Source: Rhyzopertha dominica
Lineage: Eukaryota > Arthropoda > Insecta > Coleoptera > Bostrichidae
DNA length: 64,000 nucleotides
Assembly (NCBI GenBank): GCA_025024175.1
Contig: QCXZ01000041.1
Location: forward strand, 6,071,786 to 6,135,785
Reading direction: 5' to 3'
In this document: in pieces, positions 23,798 through 36,441 of the stretch
How the letters are laid out: every line of letters begins with the position of its first letter
How positions within the stretch are numbered: the stretch's first letter is position 1
The notes under the pieces: generated by a model
Seen by the model: only the letters and a program-made list of their open reading frames with translations
Database searches by the model: none
Told to the model about the DNA's origin: nothing
Position numbers and translations under genes: made by a program

Positions 23798-26700
23798 GTA
23801 AAGACCCAATTATGGAATAATTACAATTTGGTGACCAACCAGCAATTATAACAGCATAAACGGAGAGACTATAAGTACATAAAAAAACTTATCTCAAAAT
23901 TAAAAAGAGTTTTGCTGATATCAATAGCGGGTTTTATTTATTTTTCAAAAATTTATTAGGAAGAACATACGTTCTCGGAACATTTACATTAACAAAAAAA
24001 TTCCCTACTAGAGCAGAAGTTTTTTTCCGGGTCATTTAAATTTTTTAATAGTAATTTTTTGTGAACGATATAAACGATTTAAAATCTCATAGCTTTATTC
24101 ATATACAGTATCCGTTGAATGTGCTTTTTTGTCAAACACTTTGATCTTTTATTTAGTAGAATGTTAAGTATACTATTTAAATCAATTTTTGATGTCTCGA
24201 AAAATGACTATGATATGAATGATAAACGCAGAGCACGTGTGTCACTACTTGATATGGTTTTTATTTACTTGAAAGTACTACGTAAAGTAGTGTCTAGCGC
24301 TGAAAATACTTATGATATTTCGGTAATAATAAGCTTAATAAGTTTCTACAAAGTCACGCACTACTGTAACAAACAATGTGACCATTTAGCGGAGCGGTTT
24401 AAATCAACAGCGACCAACTTTTAAACACGCCTTTTTTCGTACACGGCCGTGAAAGTCAATTTCGCGCGGCTAAATAGAAAAACAATAAAGCGCTAATTAC
24501 AAACTATTATGAAATACTAAATGAATACCACTTTTATGTGGCTAGTTTAATTTACACGCATTTTTATATCCTCGGCAATGTCAAAATAATAAAACGGTAA
24601 ATTGACGTTCTATGGCCGAGCAATAAACAACGCATAAAACTGAGAATCCAGAATTTGGATGCGATTATTCGGAAATTTTCAACAGCTGGCGATAACTAAT
24701 TTCAACTGCGGTTAATTCATCTGCCGTATTAAATTTATGGGTTGCGTAATTCGTATTCTATTACATAAACGCGATTGCTTATGGTTAGGAAATTCGATCT
24801 GGAGCGAGAATACCGAGAGAACATCATTTTGGACATCCGAAACACTAATAATGATCTGATACATTGTAGTGTATTATTTTACTATTTTAACCTCCCATTA
24901 CGTCGGTTAACCACAAGCTTTCACTTCATTTCATGTAAATTACTTGGGGCAGATGTAGTAAATTGTTTTGGGTTGCTGGTGTGGTAACATTCACTGATGA
25001 TTTATTCAGTTGTAAATCAATTATTTTAATGACAGATCAGAGTGCATTTTGTCAGAGAGTTACTCGTTTCCATAGCACCTGAATGGTCACAAATTTATTT
25101 TAAAGGCCGATCACACATCTGCCTGACTGACAAATTTTTGGAGTAAACAGTGGGAGCTGATAAATTTTGGCAACTGGCGTTGATATTAACAATTTTTTGT
25201 ACGACGTCCATTAGTTATATTCTTTCTTCGCCTAATAATGCGAAACCACTAACTACTTCGAGAAAGAGATTTGGCGATGGAATAATTTATTAAAAACGCT
25301 AACGTTAATGAGCAGCCTAGGTTGTCACACCGCTGCCTGGATCATTTCCTGTCGAGTTTTTTGAGGAAATACATTAACATTAACACTCCTCAAACAACTG
25401 CAAATATATCTCTGAAAATGTTTTGGGAAAATGATACAGCAGAATAATGATTCTTCATTTTTAGGTAACAGTGACAATTTGTACTTTTAAATTAAATAAT
25501 GAAAGTAAAATAAACTTAATGAATTTTGAATCACTTATTATTAAATTATATCAAAAAAGGTCAAATGTGGACGCTCATTATTTAAGCAACATGTCTATTA
25601 TGTGTTTCAAACTTCTTGTAATATTTTTTATTTCTACCAATTCATTTTGCATTAGTTTTACTTTTCAGCATATCTCACATGGCATGAAGCATACAGCACC
25701 AACGGTTATTGTTAACACCTTTTTTAGGAACCTTCTTTTTTACATCTTCCCAAATGTCATTTCTTATTAATTAGAAGTTTTAGATTTTTTTTCGGCACTG
25801 ACTCAATTCATAAAAAACTATTTGTTTCTTTAAATGAAACTGATGTTAACTGGTGGTTAATACGGCTTTATAATTTATTTTGATATAAGTATTTTTTTAA
25901 TTAATTTAATACTGAGAAATTCCGTTTTAAAAATTACATTTGAATAACATAATTAAATTGTCCACCACCAAGTTTCATGCAGCAACCGAACATTTCGAAG
26001 CATATCTGGCATTTGTCTATGATAGTGTTACACGTACGAGTTCGATAAATGCCACTAGTTCATTAAATTTTATGACGCACCTAGAGATTTTCCTCTGCCA
26101 CTATAACTTACGAGATAGTATTACTAGATTAGATTTTTAAATGCAGCCAGAATAAGAAAGNCCTAAACTAAATATTCCTCGGACAGCTTTGTAAACTTTT
26201 CAAAAAAGGGCAATATATCTAATTTTCTTACTAGCAAACGGAAAGAAGTATAGACATTTGTCCCGAGTAAAAAATCATTTGGTTTTTTCAAATATAGTTA
26301 AAGGGGATAATCATATTTTCTTATTAAGTTTTTGTTAAATAATGGCGGAACGAAAGAGCTGCAAGTCTAATAAATTCATGTGATGGCAACTTCTTTCATA
26401 TATAACATCTTTACATTGGTAGTATGGCTGGCAACCCTGTATTGCAAGTTATAATGGCAGAGGAAACCTCTATATGCTGACACAAAAATGTGCTCGAATG
26501 TTTCCAGAGCCATATCCTCGTCTATCTATCACGGAACTTTTTCAGAAAATTCGAGCACAATAAACCCTAGGCAACTGAGCGTGTGTCAGTCTTTTTGCCT
26601 TATTTGCAGGCGCTGGTTTCCTCACATTATAACAAATTTGTAAAGAATTTGGTTGGTTGGCATAAAACTTTATTTTTTAAATGATCCCACAAGCAATACG

Positions 26701-26821
26701 TCGATCCAGGAACTTTTATTTAAAACTGCCGTACGGAGAAAATTACGAAATGTAGAGGAGCTCCATCTAGTTAAAAATATAACTCGTTCATAATATAATG
26801 ATCGTCATTTTTATAATTCGG
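23798..26821. other. Single-copy AT-rich DNA, no gene recognised
   Basis: Several open frames of 60-100 codons (24119-24424, 24775-24987, 25471-25770, 25940-26140) have AT-driven composition and no motifs. The part 24430-24760 is less AT-rich with short CG-containing words and could be regulatory, but nothing specific supports that. Confidence 0.4.
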
Positions 26822-27124
26822 TTAATATTGGATCAACATATATTGTCCAAACAATTTCTTTTTAGAATTTTGAAGGTATTTTTCGTGGAACAACCTCGGA
26901 TTGGAATCAGACCAATAACGGTAGTTATGACGATTAATAGTATGAAATTTAGAAAAAAAAAACAGAACATTCGTCAGAAAAACAGTTATTGAAAAGAAAA
27001 TTTGGATTATTAATATTTTTCCGCCTGTTAGGGCACCACATTCCAAACGCTGATCGTAGTCATCTTCATTGAGTTCTTCAGAGAAATTTTGTATAGAAGA
27101 AATTTGTAACTTTACTTGAGACAA
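26822..27124 (-). pseudogene. Decayed Tc1/mariner-type transposase, central part
   Basis: Minus-strand reading gives ELNEDDYDQRLE, then in a neighbouring frame FSDECS, then NRHNYRYWSDSNPRLFHEKY. These match, in order, GEDDFDRRLQFCE, FRDECTFF and NKHNVRYWSDENPYIFRE of the copy at 57174-58258. The first catalytic Asp (DEC) is still visible. N- and C-terminal parts are missing and the frame is broken. Confidence 0.7.
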
Positions 27125-27442
27125 TCTTGTGGTGCTTATACAGCAAGTTCTGTCGCTACAGTTCTTGTACGATTTCAGATTTTTTAAATCTATCTTATCT
27201 TACAAAACTTGTGAATAATTTCCAAACGGGCAGTTTTCGAGCTAACTAAACCTTTGGTTTAAGATTTTACTGAATTTTTGGAATTTTTTCCACACAAACA
27301 TTGCAAACCTTCTATAAAACTATTATGAATAACACAAGATTTCATTATTGCGTTGGGGACAGTTTACATATTTGGTTTGAAGGCTTCCTTGGTTNTTGTC
27401 GATGACATGTTGTTTTCCGGGCTGGTTCCCACGTTGGTTATC

Positions 27443-27490
27443 AGACCTTGACGTTTCGACACTCATGTCGGTGTCTTCCTCAGAAGTAGC
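27443..27490 (-). ncRNA. Hammerhead-ribozyme-like core 1
   Basis: On the minus strand CTGAGGA (27483-27477) fits the CUGANGA box. It is followed by GACAC...GTGTC, which can form a 5-bp stem II, then GAAA (27457-27454) and the 4-base segment CGTC. The bases around it can pair weakly (ACTT with AAGGT, one bulge) as stem I. Minimal hammerheads of this layout are known from Penelope-like retroelements. No RT or GIY-YIG coding region is visible beside it, so it would be an isolated terminal piece. Confidence 0.4.
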
Positions 27491-30400
27491 TCTGAAACAG
27501 AGAAAAAACGAAAAAAAAAACAGATAATTTCAAGGTTATGCTCCCCAGTTTATAAATCCCAAAAAATACAACAAAAAGTTCTCGATACACCACAATAATA
27601 TTCTGAGCTTTCACCCATAATGAACATATGTTATAAAAACTGTATAATAAGCAGTTATATAATTTTTTTACAAATTGAAGCCAATGTTACCGCTATAAAC
27701 AACAGTTGCATCGTTAAATGCTACTAGAAAGCAAAAACCTGTTTAGGATAATGAACTTGATTTTTTTGGCAAGGCCGCGGGAAGGCCGTCCGCATGTGGA
27801 TATACCACACACAGAAACATGTGCGGTCGTGACTCATAACAACATTCACACGACGTCTTATAAAGCGATAATGAACACATGATGGGTTAAATAAATGTAT
27901 TGTGGTACATACAGCGGAACATTCATGCTGAGATGGGAAAGGTGTTCGCACTCCGATATTCACATGGGAGAAAAGATGTTTGTTTTCACGTAGGTTCGTT
28001 GTTAATTTTTAGTTATGTGTTATGGATGTTTTAAGAGATAATCATGCAGCTGTGAAAGGAAATACCAGATCGTGTTGCAATTTAAACAATTTGTGATATC
28101 AACCTTTTAAGTTACTGTCGTCACTGTTAATAACATTGGAAGTTNTTTGTTTTTGTGTATGTATCAAAGGACAAGGTATTGATAATTTTCCAAGCGAACG
28201 CAGAATTTTCTTGTATACCTTTGACCTGCAGCTATCTTAGCTTATAAATCTGACCAGACAGTTGTGTCAAACATATCAAAGAACGCTTTCGATTGTGATT
28301 GTAAGATAACGGTCGTCATTTTGAGCACCTAGATCTTGATTTTTGGGAGTGACACTTACGAATACGTACATTCCCCTTCATTTCTTAGGCTCGTTTTTAT
28401 TGTTACATATTCGTAAACGTTTTTTTCTACTGGATGCAACTTCCGAGCGATGTGAAGTTAACGCACCCTCGCCCGCACTGCTACTCGACAACGCACTTGT
28501 GCGCATTTTTGCGGCAAACTGCGGGATTGCGAACGAGCGTGTATATTTGCAAAAACAGACGCTCCTTTGCATTCTTTTTCTTTCTACGTGTATGTACTTG
28601 CTATCTTTGTTGCATATATTTTCTATATGTTACCGTTTAAATCTGAAATCACTAAACACTAGTTTTACGTAGTTGACCCCTGAAATCCTGCTCGCACTGG
28701 TAATAATTAGTTTTAGCTTCAGAACTCGAACTTAGCACGTTTTTTGCAAGTACAGTGAAGATAACTCAGCCAGTCCACCTAATGATGAAACAACGGTTTT
28801 AATAACATTGTTTTATATTTTAAGAAACATTTCTTTACTTGCCAGCTTATATAGGTTAAGTCCTGATCTTCTGTAATTTTGGTAATAACTGTATTTGTAA
28901 GCTTTATCTTCATCGGGAATTTTAGCATGAGGATGAGTTTTTGCATGCATATATTTGCTTCATTGTTACAGCTATTTTTTAAGTTTTTGGAGGTAGATTC
29001 TCTTATTTTTTGTATTTCATAATCTCTTAAATACAAACAAAATATTCTTCTGCTCTTTAGCAGATCTTTTGATTTGCACGATATGATAAATACGATTTTT
29101 TAATATATAGCAACTGATAATTTTGTGTTATTGTTAATTCAAGTAGGAAACGCAGTGCTATTGTATTTCATTACGATATTCTGCCTTACTCTGTTTTTTT
29201 TGCCTTTTTGAGATTTTTCTCCCTCAATGTTGTCTTCCGTCTCAATCTGGTTTTATCATCGGTTTTCTCTTTCAGTTGTGTGTTCTAAAGCCTTATACTT
29301 TGTATTCATTTCGCGTTATTCTAGTCAACCTGATCTCGAATCGCTTTTAATTGTAGTTATTGTGTAATCATGTAATAATGTCACAACCCTCGGACTTACG
29401 GGCGAAGACAGGAGAGATACGACTTAGGTTCTATACAACTATTTAACATAGAGATCTGTAAACAAATAACATAAAACAGACATTAATAATTGTACCATAC
29501 AGAAATATATTGGAACCTAACTCGCTAATACTAATACGTCATAATGCTTCGCTAGCATTATACTCGGTGCTAGCGAGAAGTGCAATGACACAAAAATGCT
29601 GACATAATTAGTAAACGTTCTGTTCTAGAATGTGGAACGATGTAGCAGTAAAATGAATTTAAAGTAAATTCAATATTTGACAATAACTTTGGTAGAAACT
29701 CCAATGTTCGTTTTAAATAGCACATCTCTCCTTAATATCAAAGCGCTTTAAACATCTGTAGATTGAACATAAGTAAGTCTTCTTAGGTGCATGCTTTGCA
29801 ATCTCAATCTAGAATTTTATATTTGCCATTTCTATTCGCATATTACATAATGTACGGCGCAGCTTAAGTACATTGAAAAACATGAAGATACATAATACGC
29901 ATTCGTTTGCATTATAGATTTTGTTTGTAACTAGGCACATGTTATAAATATATCAAATTATTTTGTTTCAAATGGTTTTTTATTTTTAACTTCCAGTTGT
30001 TCAGCTTTGGCGTTTAATATCTACCACTTTGGCATTTAAAAACTACGCGCATTCACCAAATTAACATAATATGAGCATAAATCAATTTTTAATTCTGTTA
30101 AATTAAAATGAATTTTTCTGCGTCTAATTCTATTCGTTATCTCCTGAGTCCCACCTTTTTTTGTATAGTGTCCTTTATTTAATCCTAAATAGTTAGATTG
30201 ATAACGAACTTTCAAATTTGGACCAAACTAGTCAACCTGATATCAAAATAAAAATTTTCGTTATATCATTAATACTAACTGAACTTAGTAATGAATTTAT
30301 TTCTCCATGTAAAATAACACAAATAAGTATGCAATTCTATCGTAAAATTTAAGTTGTCCGTGTTCGAAGCTATAAAAATTAAACCTCACAATTATAGTAA

Positions 30401-31155
30401 TAAGTATTATTATTCAAGTGAAAAGAAAATAATCCAGCGTACATTGTAACATGCTATCGTTTTGTTTCATTAACGAACTCTATAGCGGATTTTTGCAAAC
30501 CTTGCAAGCGTATTACAAAATCGTGACTATGCTATAAATTACAGCAATATGCATTATAGATTCAAGTATAGGTACCCAGAATCTGTTAAATACTTAATAG
30601 AGTAACTAGCGCATTCAAAAGCGCCATTGTCCGCACTCTATCGATCTGGTATAGGTCTGATGCCTGTCTGATGTATAGTTCGAGAACGGCACAACGGATC
30701 GGCCTCGTTGATAGCTAGTTGGATAAGCCTTGGCCTAACGATGATCAATTTGTACTTTTTTATTTTTTGCTTTCTATTAGACATGTATCTTCTTACTTAC
30801 TTAAAATTCTCGACGATACAAGGAAAATGTGTCCCCGGCAATGCTTTCATTATTGGTCACTATATGTTGTTAAATAGAAGTAACTTAATGTTTTTCATTT
30901 ATACTCACATTAACTTATTCGATACAGACATCACTTCATTATACGCTCGCAAGCGAATTTTCTATCCTCACGTAATAATTGCAGCAATGTCACCAGCCAA
31001 TCATCATCAACATGCCCGACACGTGTAACCTCCGGTACGTTTAGTATTTTTCCGCAATAGCGACCGCATCCGTCATGTGAATTTAATACGGCGAAGATCG
31101 ATTTCTTCATCTGAACAATTCCGCATAATACAGGCGATCCATCTTATTTTTTCAG
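27491..31155. other. Upstream/intron region of the Methuselah-like gene, no gene recognised
   Basis: Open frames at 27724-27963, 28343-28672 and 30708-31028 show no convincing domains. The last contains MYLLTYLKFSTIQGKC after a good acceptor-like tract near 30779, but cannot be tied to the receptor. The sequence is AT-rich, and any regulatory content is unknown. Confidence 0.35.
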
Positions 31156-31294
31156 GCGACATCGAGCAGCTGACTTACTTCACCGGCCCCGTCGGTCTCC
31201 TGCTCTTCGTCAACGTCCTGCTGTTCGCGGCCACCGCCAGGGAGCTGACCTGTGGCCTATGGAAACGGGAACTGGTCAAGTCCACGTCAGAAAG
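31156..31294 (+). CDS. Methuselah-like GPCR, exon coding TM5 and third intracellular loop
   Basis: Acceptor TTTTTTCAG (to 31155) and donor AAAG|GTACAT (31294/31295). The frame reads GDIEQLTYFTGPVGLLLFVN then VLLFAATARELTCGLWKREL, i.e. a short extracellular stretch, one hydrophobic helix and a basic cytoplasmic loop. It enters with two bases and leaves with two bases of a split codon, and joins exon 36442-36613 in phase. Composition is about 60 percent GC against AT-rich flanks. Together the three exons encode the C-terminal third of a Methuselah-type (class B-like) seven-helix receptor. These receptors sit in the plasma membrane and are linked to stress response and lifespan in flies. Exons for the ectodomain and TM1-4 are not visible in the window. 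Confidence 0.85.
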
Positions 31295-32814
31295 GTACAT
31301 GTCTAGGTATGGTTGCCCTGGAATTCTAGTGCGCTTTCGGCTTTCAACGCGATTGCGTTTTTTCACGTTTGTTTTAAATATGCAACGAGAATTTTACGCA
31401 TTTTTGTTAAAATATAGGCATTAATACTTGTATAATAGATACGGGGGAGTATATTGATACTTAAATGACCGCTATACCATATCAAACTTTAAAAAAGTTC
31501 CGATTTAAAGTAGTATTGGAGTGCTGCTTTGAAGAATTCAGGTCAGTCGACCAATTTCATTCTTATGTTACCAAAAGAGCAGGCCTTTTGGAAAATTCCA
31601 AAATTTTATTCTTCTCAGTTTTCTTTTGCAAGTCAACAACGATGCCCCAAGGTTACTTTTACCTTTTTCCAAATAATCTGCCAGCACTATCTCATCTTTG
31701 CCTCAGCCAGCTCAAGCAAGAATCTTGCCTGTCGATATTTGAACACGAAATTTTTGTATGCTAGAGTCAGAGTGAAATTGCATTACTCCTTGGTATATGT
31801 GTGATGTGATGTGAAGAGCCCACGATAGTTATATAATAAAAAGCCAATCCAAAGGTTACAAATATCTTCAAAACAACTTCTTTCGATCCTGACGTTTAAA
31901 TGTGCTTTAAATCAGCATTCCAGCGTTTCGAAATCCATGTCAAGTTTGGGATGAACGATGTGAAACACATGCTCGTATCAAATGATATTATAGACAGAAT
32001 TTATTTATGTTTTGCAACAATTAGCCTTACAACGTTTAATAGTAGCATTTAAAGGACACTGATATTGGACGAAGCCTATTGGAGCACGTGTTACGTCATG
32101 CGGAGAGTTACGGCAGTAATTTGTCATAGGCTTTGTTTCTGACCCCAAAAAAAACTTGTATGGCAACTTCTGGTTGGATAGTAACAACATTTAGTCCGTA
32201 CTATGTACGAGGGGATATTAATAAGTTTTTAGCCTAATACAGAAAAGGTTGAAATTTTTAAATAACCAAAATGTATTGCTGCTGAAATGGGATTCTACTA
32301 CAAGCTACATATACTTCAAACAGGCAAGGCTAACTATTTACCAATACACCCTTGTAATCAAGGAAAGAAACTGTCATAAAGTGGTATATTTGTGCAATAA
32401 AGTGCACAATAAAACGACGCACTAGAGTTCTGGGGCACTAATACGAATTCAGAGTTGAATACAAGAAACATATTAGATATGAAAGTACAATTATTTTTTT
32501 ATATTTTTATAAAAAAAACATTATTTTTGCACCAAATTTACCTAGATGTATTCAACTATCGAGTTGTACAATTAAGGAATAAATTGCATAATCGTCATAC
32601 TCAAGTCTAGGATAAGGATGATGATTGAATGTCGATTTTGCAAATCCTAATTTTTCCATTAATTAAATTTCTCCATGGAATAGAAGGTGGCTTGAGTTTT
32701 ACATCATTTTTTTGTAGTTTGTGTGTAGAAAACACTAGGTTCCGAAACATATTTACAACTTTGTGAATTTTTTCTGAAATTGAGCATGGACCTATGGGTA
32801 ATTTTTCAACTACG
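31295..32814 (+). other. Intron of the Methuselah-like gene, nothing recognised
   Basis: AT-rich intron DNA. Open frames at 31465-31764 and 31529-31804 lack motifs and splice logic. Confidence 0.5.
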
Positions 32815-33020
32815 TGCTAGCACGTTCCCCTGATCTGACGCCGCTTGATTTTTTTCGGTGGGGTATCTGAAAAATCGTATTTATTCGGATCGGCAACATA
32901 ATGCAGAAGATTTAAAATGACGAATCAGGACAGAAATTTAGAACTTACCTCCAAATATGCTACAAAGAACATTAGAGGCTGCATTACTGCCAGGAAGTAA
33001 ATGGGGAACATTTTNAGCAT
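32815..33020 (+). pseudogene. Tc1/mariner-type transposase C-terminal remnant
   Basis: In + frames: YVLARSPDLTPLDFFRWG, then after a shift NRIYSDRQHNAEDLK-like residues, LPPNMLQRTLEAALL and GSKWGTF. This is the block holding the third catalytic Asp (TPLDFF) and the end of a Tc1/mariner-type transposase like the one at 57174-58258, but on the opposite strand. At least one frameshift and one N are present. It lies in the receptor's intron. Confidence 0.7.
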
Positions 33021-34893
33021 CTTCTGTAATGTAAATCTAAAAAAATACTGCATTTTTCATGGAATTTTTTTCTTTTTTACTTTTTGGGTACCAGATTCGC
33101 AATAAATTGNTCAAACTATACGAAAATGGTAATACCNGGCTTTTTGTGTCCATTTTAGCAATAAAGAAAATTGTTTTCATTCTTTTCGTTCTTTGTGNGN
33201 CTCGTTTATTGTNTTTACACTTTTCTCAACCCAGAAACAATAAATTGTACCATTTTTGAAATCAGGAAAANTATGCTTTTCNATGACGTGCCTTATTTGA
33301 CCCCTCCCCTTCCCATTTAAAAAAATGCAACTTGCGCCCACTTGCGCTAACACGGAGAAAATGCATTTTAATTACCCATAGGCCCAGGTACAGTTTCAGA
33401 AAAATCGGTCGAACAGAACCTGAAATATCCTGCTGGCACCATACTTTGTAGCGACCCAGTATAATTTTTTAAGTAATAAGTTGGATTCATTTGTTACGTT
33501 TTGGACTGCTGATTTTACTCTTGTATTTCAAGGCAACTACCAACAATGAATTGATTTTAAAAATGTTCAGATTGCATTTGAAATATTGAAAAGGGAATAC
33601 AAGCATTTGAATTGAATGCTTACTGGTCATTTTCACCGCTAATTGCAATAATCTAGTAACATTTTAAGCAGTTCTAATGCGTAACTACGACTGACTTGAA
33701 ACAAGAACCAATCGATTTTCCACAGAAGCAGTTCGATTCCTATATTTCATCCTTGACGGTAGCCAACCCGTTCTTGCCGCAGCTACAGCACTTCGCACAT
33801 ACGTACTTTTCCCTGAAGAGATACCCAGCCGTACCTGCATATTATGTCAAGTTTTTTCATATGAAATACGCGAACTCGTCCTTGGAAACGCTGCCATTTC
33901 CAATTGCAATAATCGTGCTGTAGGAATGCAGGTGTAATTATATAGTCGTGTTTTCTGTAGTTTTGCCGTCATTATTCCACTTAACATCTCTGTTGGGCCA
34001 TAACGCACGCTGCGATAGTGATCATAGTAATCACTGTTGCGGGGTGAATACCTAGATCTCTATTAAAGTGTAACAACCGTAATTATTTCCCACGTAAAAC
34101 GTAATTTGGAGACTGCAATCTAAATTGAGGAGCAGTAAAAGTGTGGATGCTCCAGAGCGCGCTACATCGTTTAAATTGGATGAAAATTGTAACACTAAAG
34201 GAATGTATTGCACTGCGTTGATGTTACAAGGGATTATGCTTTAAAAAAATATGAGTTTGATCAATTCTACAACTGCCGCCAAACTCTTGTTAATTTTAGA
34301 TGCATATAGCCTGTCTCCAGACAGGAATCGTCCATACCTGTTTAATAAAAGAGGCAAAGAAATGATGACCGCTTTATTTTGCTGTAACATGAGTGGGAGT
34401 CAAAAATTAACTACTCCTTAGGTGCATTAAAAAAGAACTTGACGGAAGACGTTAGAAAACGTTAGTCTGGATGGATGGTCTAATTAGACCGATGAATTGA
34501 TTTCATCTGAATGAGATTCAATATGAATCGATTGAATTGTGTGCATTTATGTTAAAAAACAATTTTTATTCGAAAACTAACAAATTTGTCAGGTTGCAAA
34601 GACGAGAATCAAGTAGATTTATCATATGATCAGAGAAATATGTTTTTCTATTTCGCGTTCATAATGAGGCCATTCATAATAGAGCCATTTCGAAACTTTT
34701 TATTTTCCTATCTTGGTATCACTGCAAAAACATTAAAGAAACTCCACCTCGTAACGTCGTAACTGTCATGGTTCTCGTCAAAATTGATACTTAGCCAACT
34801 TAAGCGTGGAAAGTTAAATCTCCCTAAATTTTTGATTTTTATGAAACATCTCACATTTTCTTGTGTAGGAGACGCAAATAGAAAAAATAGGAT
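33021..34893 (+). other. Intron, nothing recognised
   Basis: AT-rich, with a cluster of single Ns at 33014-33282 that marks uncertain base calls. The open frame 33696-33923 is somewhat GC-richer but has no recognisable motif. Confidence 0.4.
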
Positions 34894-34998
34894 AAAAAAA
34901 ACCCGTTTCATAAGGCCCTTTGTCGCACTTATCCTTCGGCTCGTTTAGTAATCTTTGGATGCGTGCGACAAAATGGCGTCTTATGAAACTAGTTTTTT
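34894..34998. repeat. Small foldback MITE-like palindrome
   Basis: Left arm 34894-34931 and right arm 34960-34998 are inverted copies with a ~28-base loop and a 3-base length difference. Shared words are GTTTCATAAG and TTTGTCGCAC. Terminal A/T runs flank both arms. Confidence 0.65.
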
Positions 34999-35065
34999 AA
35001 TTTTTTTTCTAATTTATAACGGGGATGCCGACCTTTATTTAGCTTTAAGAATACTCTTTGTATTC

Positions 35066-35113
35066 TAAACCAAGCTTTCGGCGGACTTTATTTCGCACCT
35101 TCTTCAGGGTTTA
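35066..35113 (-). ncRNA. Hammerhead-ribozyme-like core 2
   Basis: On the minus strand: TAAACC (35113-35108), CTGAAGA (35107-35101, matches CUGANGA), a stem II that can pair GG..CG with CGCC, GAAA (35079-35076), GCTT, then GGTTTA (35071-35066). TAAACC and GGTTTA are perfect complements and form a 6-bp stem I exactly where a type I hammerhead needs it. Stem III is reduced to the GCTT segment, as in the minimal Penelope-type hammerheads. No associated retroelement ORF is recognised. Confidence 0.5.
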
Positions 35114-35139
35114 AAGCTTTCAGCATTTATTAAGTCGTN

Positions 35140-35600
35140 GAAATCAGACGATAAAGCTTTACCTTTGTTCCCTTCATCTTTTACTGAATTTAGGTTTTCA
35201 TCAATCCACGATCTTTTATTATCGCTTCTCAGGAAAAAATCGACATGATATAATCTCTCAAAAACTTCCAAATACTACACTTTTTTTTCGCAAAAAGCTT
35301 TTCGATTTTCTTTTTCGTAACGAAAACCTAACTTTTTTATTAATCGCCACAAGCTAGTCCTACTAAACTCATAAAGATGTATTTCTTTCACTAATTAGTC
35401 CACGGTGAGTCCACTGTTTCGTGCTCCTTTTTTCCCATTTATTATAAAGCATTTAGGACTTCTTTTAGAGAAGTTTAGATCGTTGGTTATGGGCTATCTC
35501 CGTTTCTCATCTTCGAAAAAAACTTTTTCTTTATAGTTTATTTCTTTACTAGGTTTTATGACGTTTCTCACGGTTTTGAAATCAACTTTTAGAGCATCGA
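35140..35600 (-). pseudogene. IS630-like transposase, N-terminal remnant
   Basis: Minus-strand reading: KVDFKTVRNVIK, SPKCFIINGKKGARNSGLTV, LYEFSRTSLWRLIKKLGFRY and KFLRDYIMSIFS. This resembles the helix-turn-helix half of the same IS630-like family as 7880-8465 and 62775-63768 (basic linker, then a SLWRLIKKLGFR recognition-helix motif). Internal stops are present and the DDE half is absent. Confidence 0.5.
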
Positions 35601-35775
35601 GTACGCGTTGAGCTACAGACGTGACCGGTTTCAGTGGTCAATAATTTTTTTATGAAGTATTCGACTGTATTAAAGATCATTTGATCAACAAGAAATAAAT
35701 TTAGTGAAAACAAAACGTATGAAGAAAATATGCGGCAATAAATATGCAGATATATAAAACAACAATTTTGGAATT

Positions 35776-35913
35776 GTATTTTTGAATTAATATTAAACAT
35801 GCTGTTTTACCACACAAAAAGTACTGTTTTATGTGGTTCTGAATTTTATTTTTGAGTTAATTTTAAACTTGCTGGCTTACCACATAAAAAGTACTGTTTT
35901 ATGTGGTTCTGAA
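35776..35913. repeat. Two-copy 70-bp tandem duplication with hairpins
   Basis: The word GTACTGTTTTATGTGGTTCT occurs at 35821 and 35891, a 70-base period, with the preceding ~45 bases similar too. Each copy has ACCACAtAAAA ... TTTTATGTGGT, an 11-bp stem around a 7-base loop (one mismatch in copy 1, perfect in copy 2). Confidence 0.8.
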
Positions 35914-36441
35914 AAGAAACGACCTTAAATAAAAACGCGAATGATAAAAAATCACTCTCCGGCCACAGTAAAATAATAAATGATCCAAATTCTACGAGCT
36001 TTATTTAACCCTTCAAGTAGCCCTCAGGTAAGCAGTTAAAGATGCGTCTAATGTCTGAAATATAATTGTTTTTCAGATTAGAATAATCTTTATGAATGAT
36101 AGGGACTGAAAACAACAACTTTTTTCTTTTCATTTTGTCCAAAAAGTACAGGTATATTCATAGTTCTATCGAGATAGAAATTCTTATCAAAAGTGCTTTA
36201 TCTTTGGTATTTTAATGGTTGTAGCATAACATGAATTTATAAAGTATCCGTTGCTCAAACAAGCCATAGAAGTTACTGATAGTGACTTGTTTACATAATG
36301 TCTTCTGTGAACACCACCACCTGCTTTAACCGAAAAATTGCTTGATAAAAAGTTGATTCACATTCTTTCGGGAATCACTCTTGTCATGAAATAAGATTGA
36401 TGTAGATCAATTTGATTTCTCACATAAGTATGTTGTTTTAG

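Noticed and set aside
24119..24424. 101-codon + strand open frame right of the gap
   Set aside because: No recognised domain, no splice sites or composition change; length is possible by chance in this AT-rich DNA.
28343..28672. 109-codon + strand open frame with hydrophobic stretches
   Set aside because: No motif, overlapping open frames on both strands, composition driven by T-rich DNA.
33696..33923. 75-codon + strand frame in a slightly GC-richer patch
   Set aside because: Unlike the receptor's other exons, with no matching splice phases and no motif.
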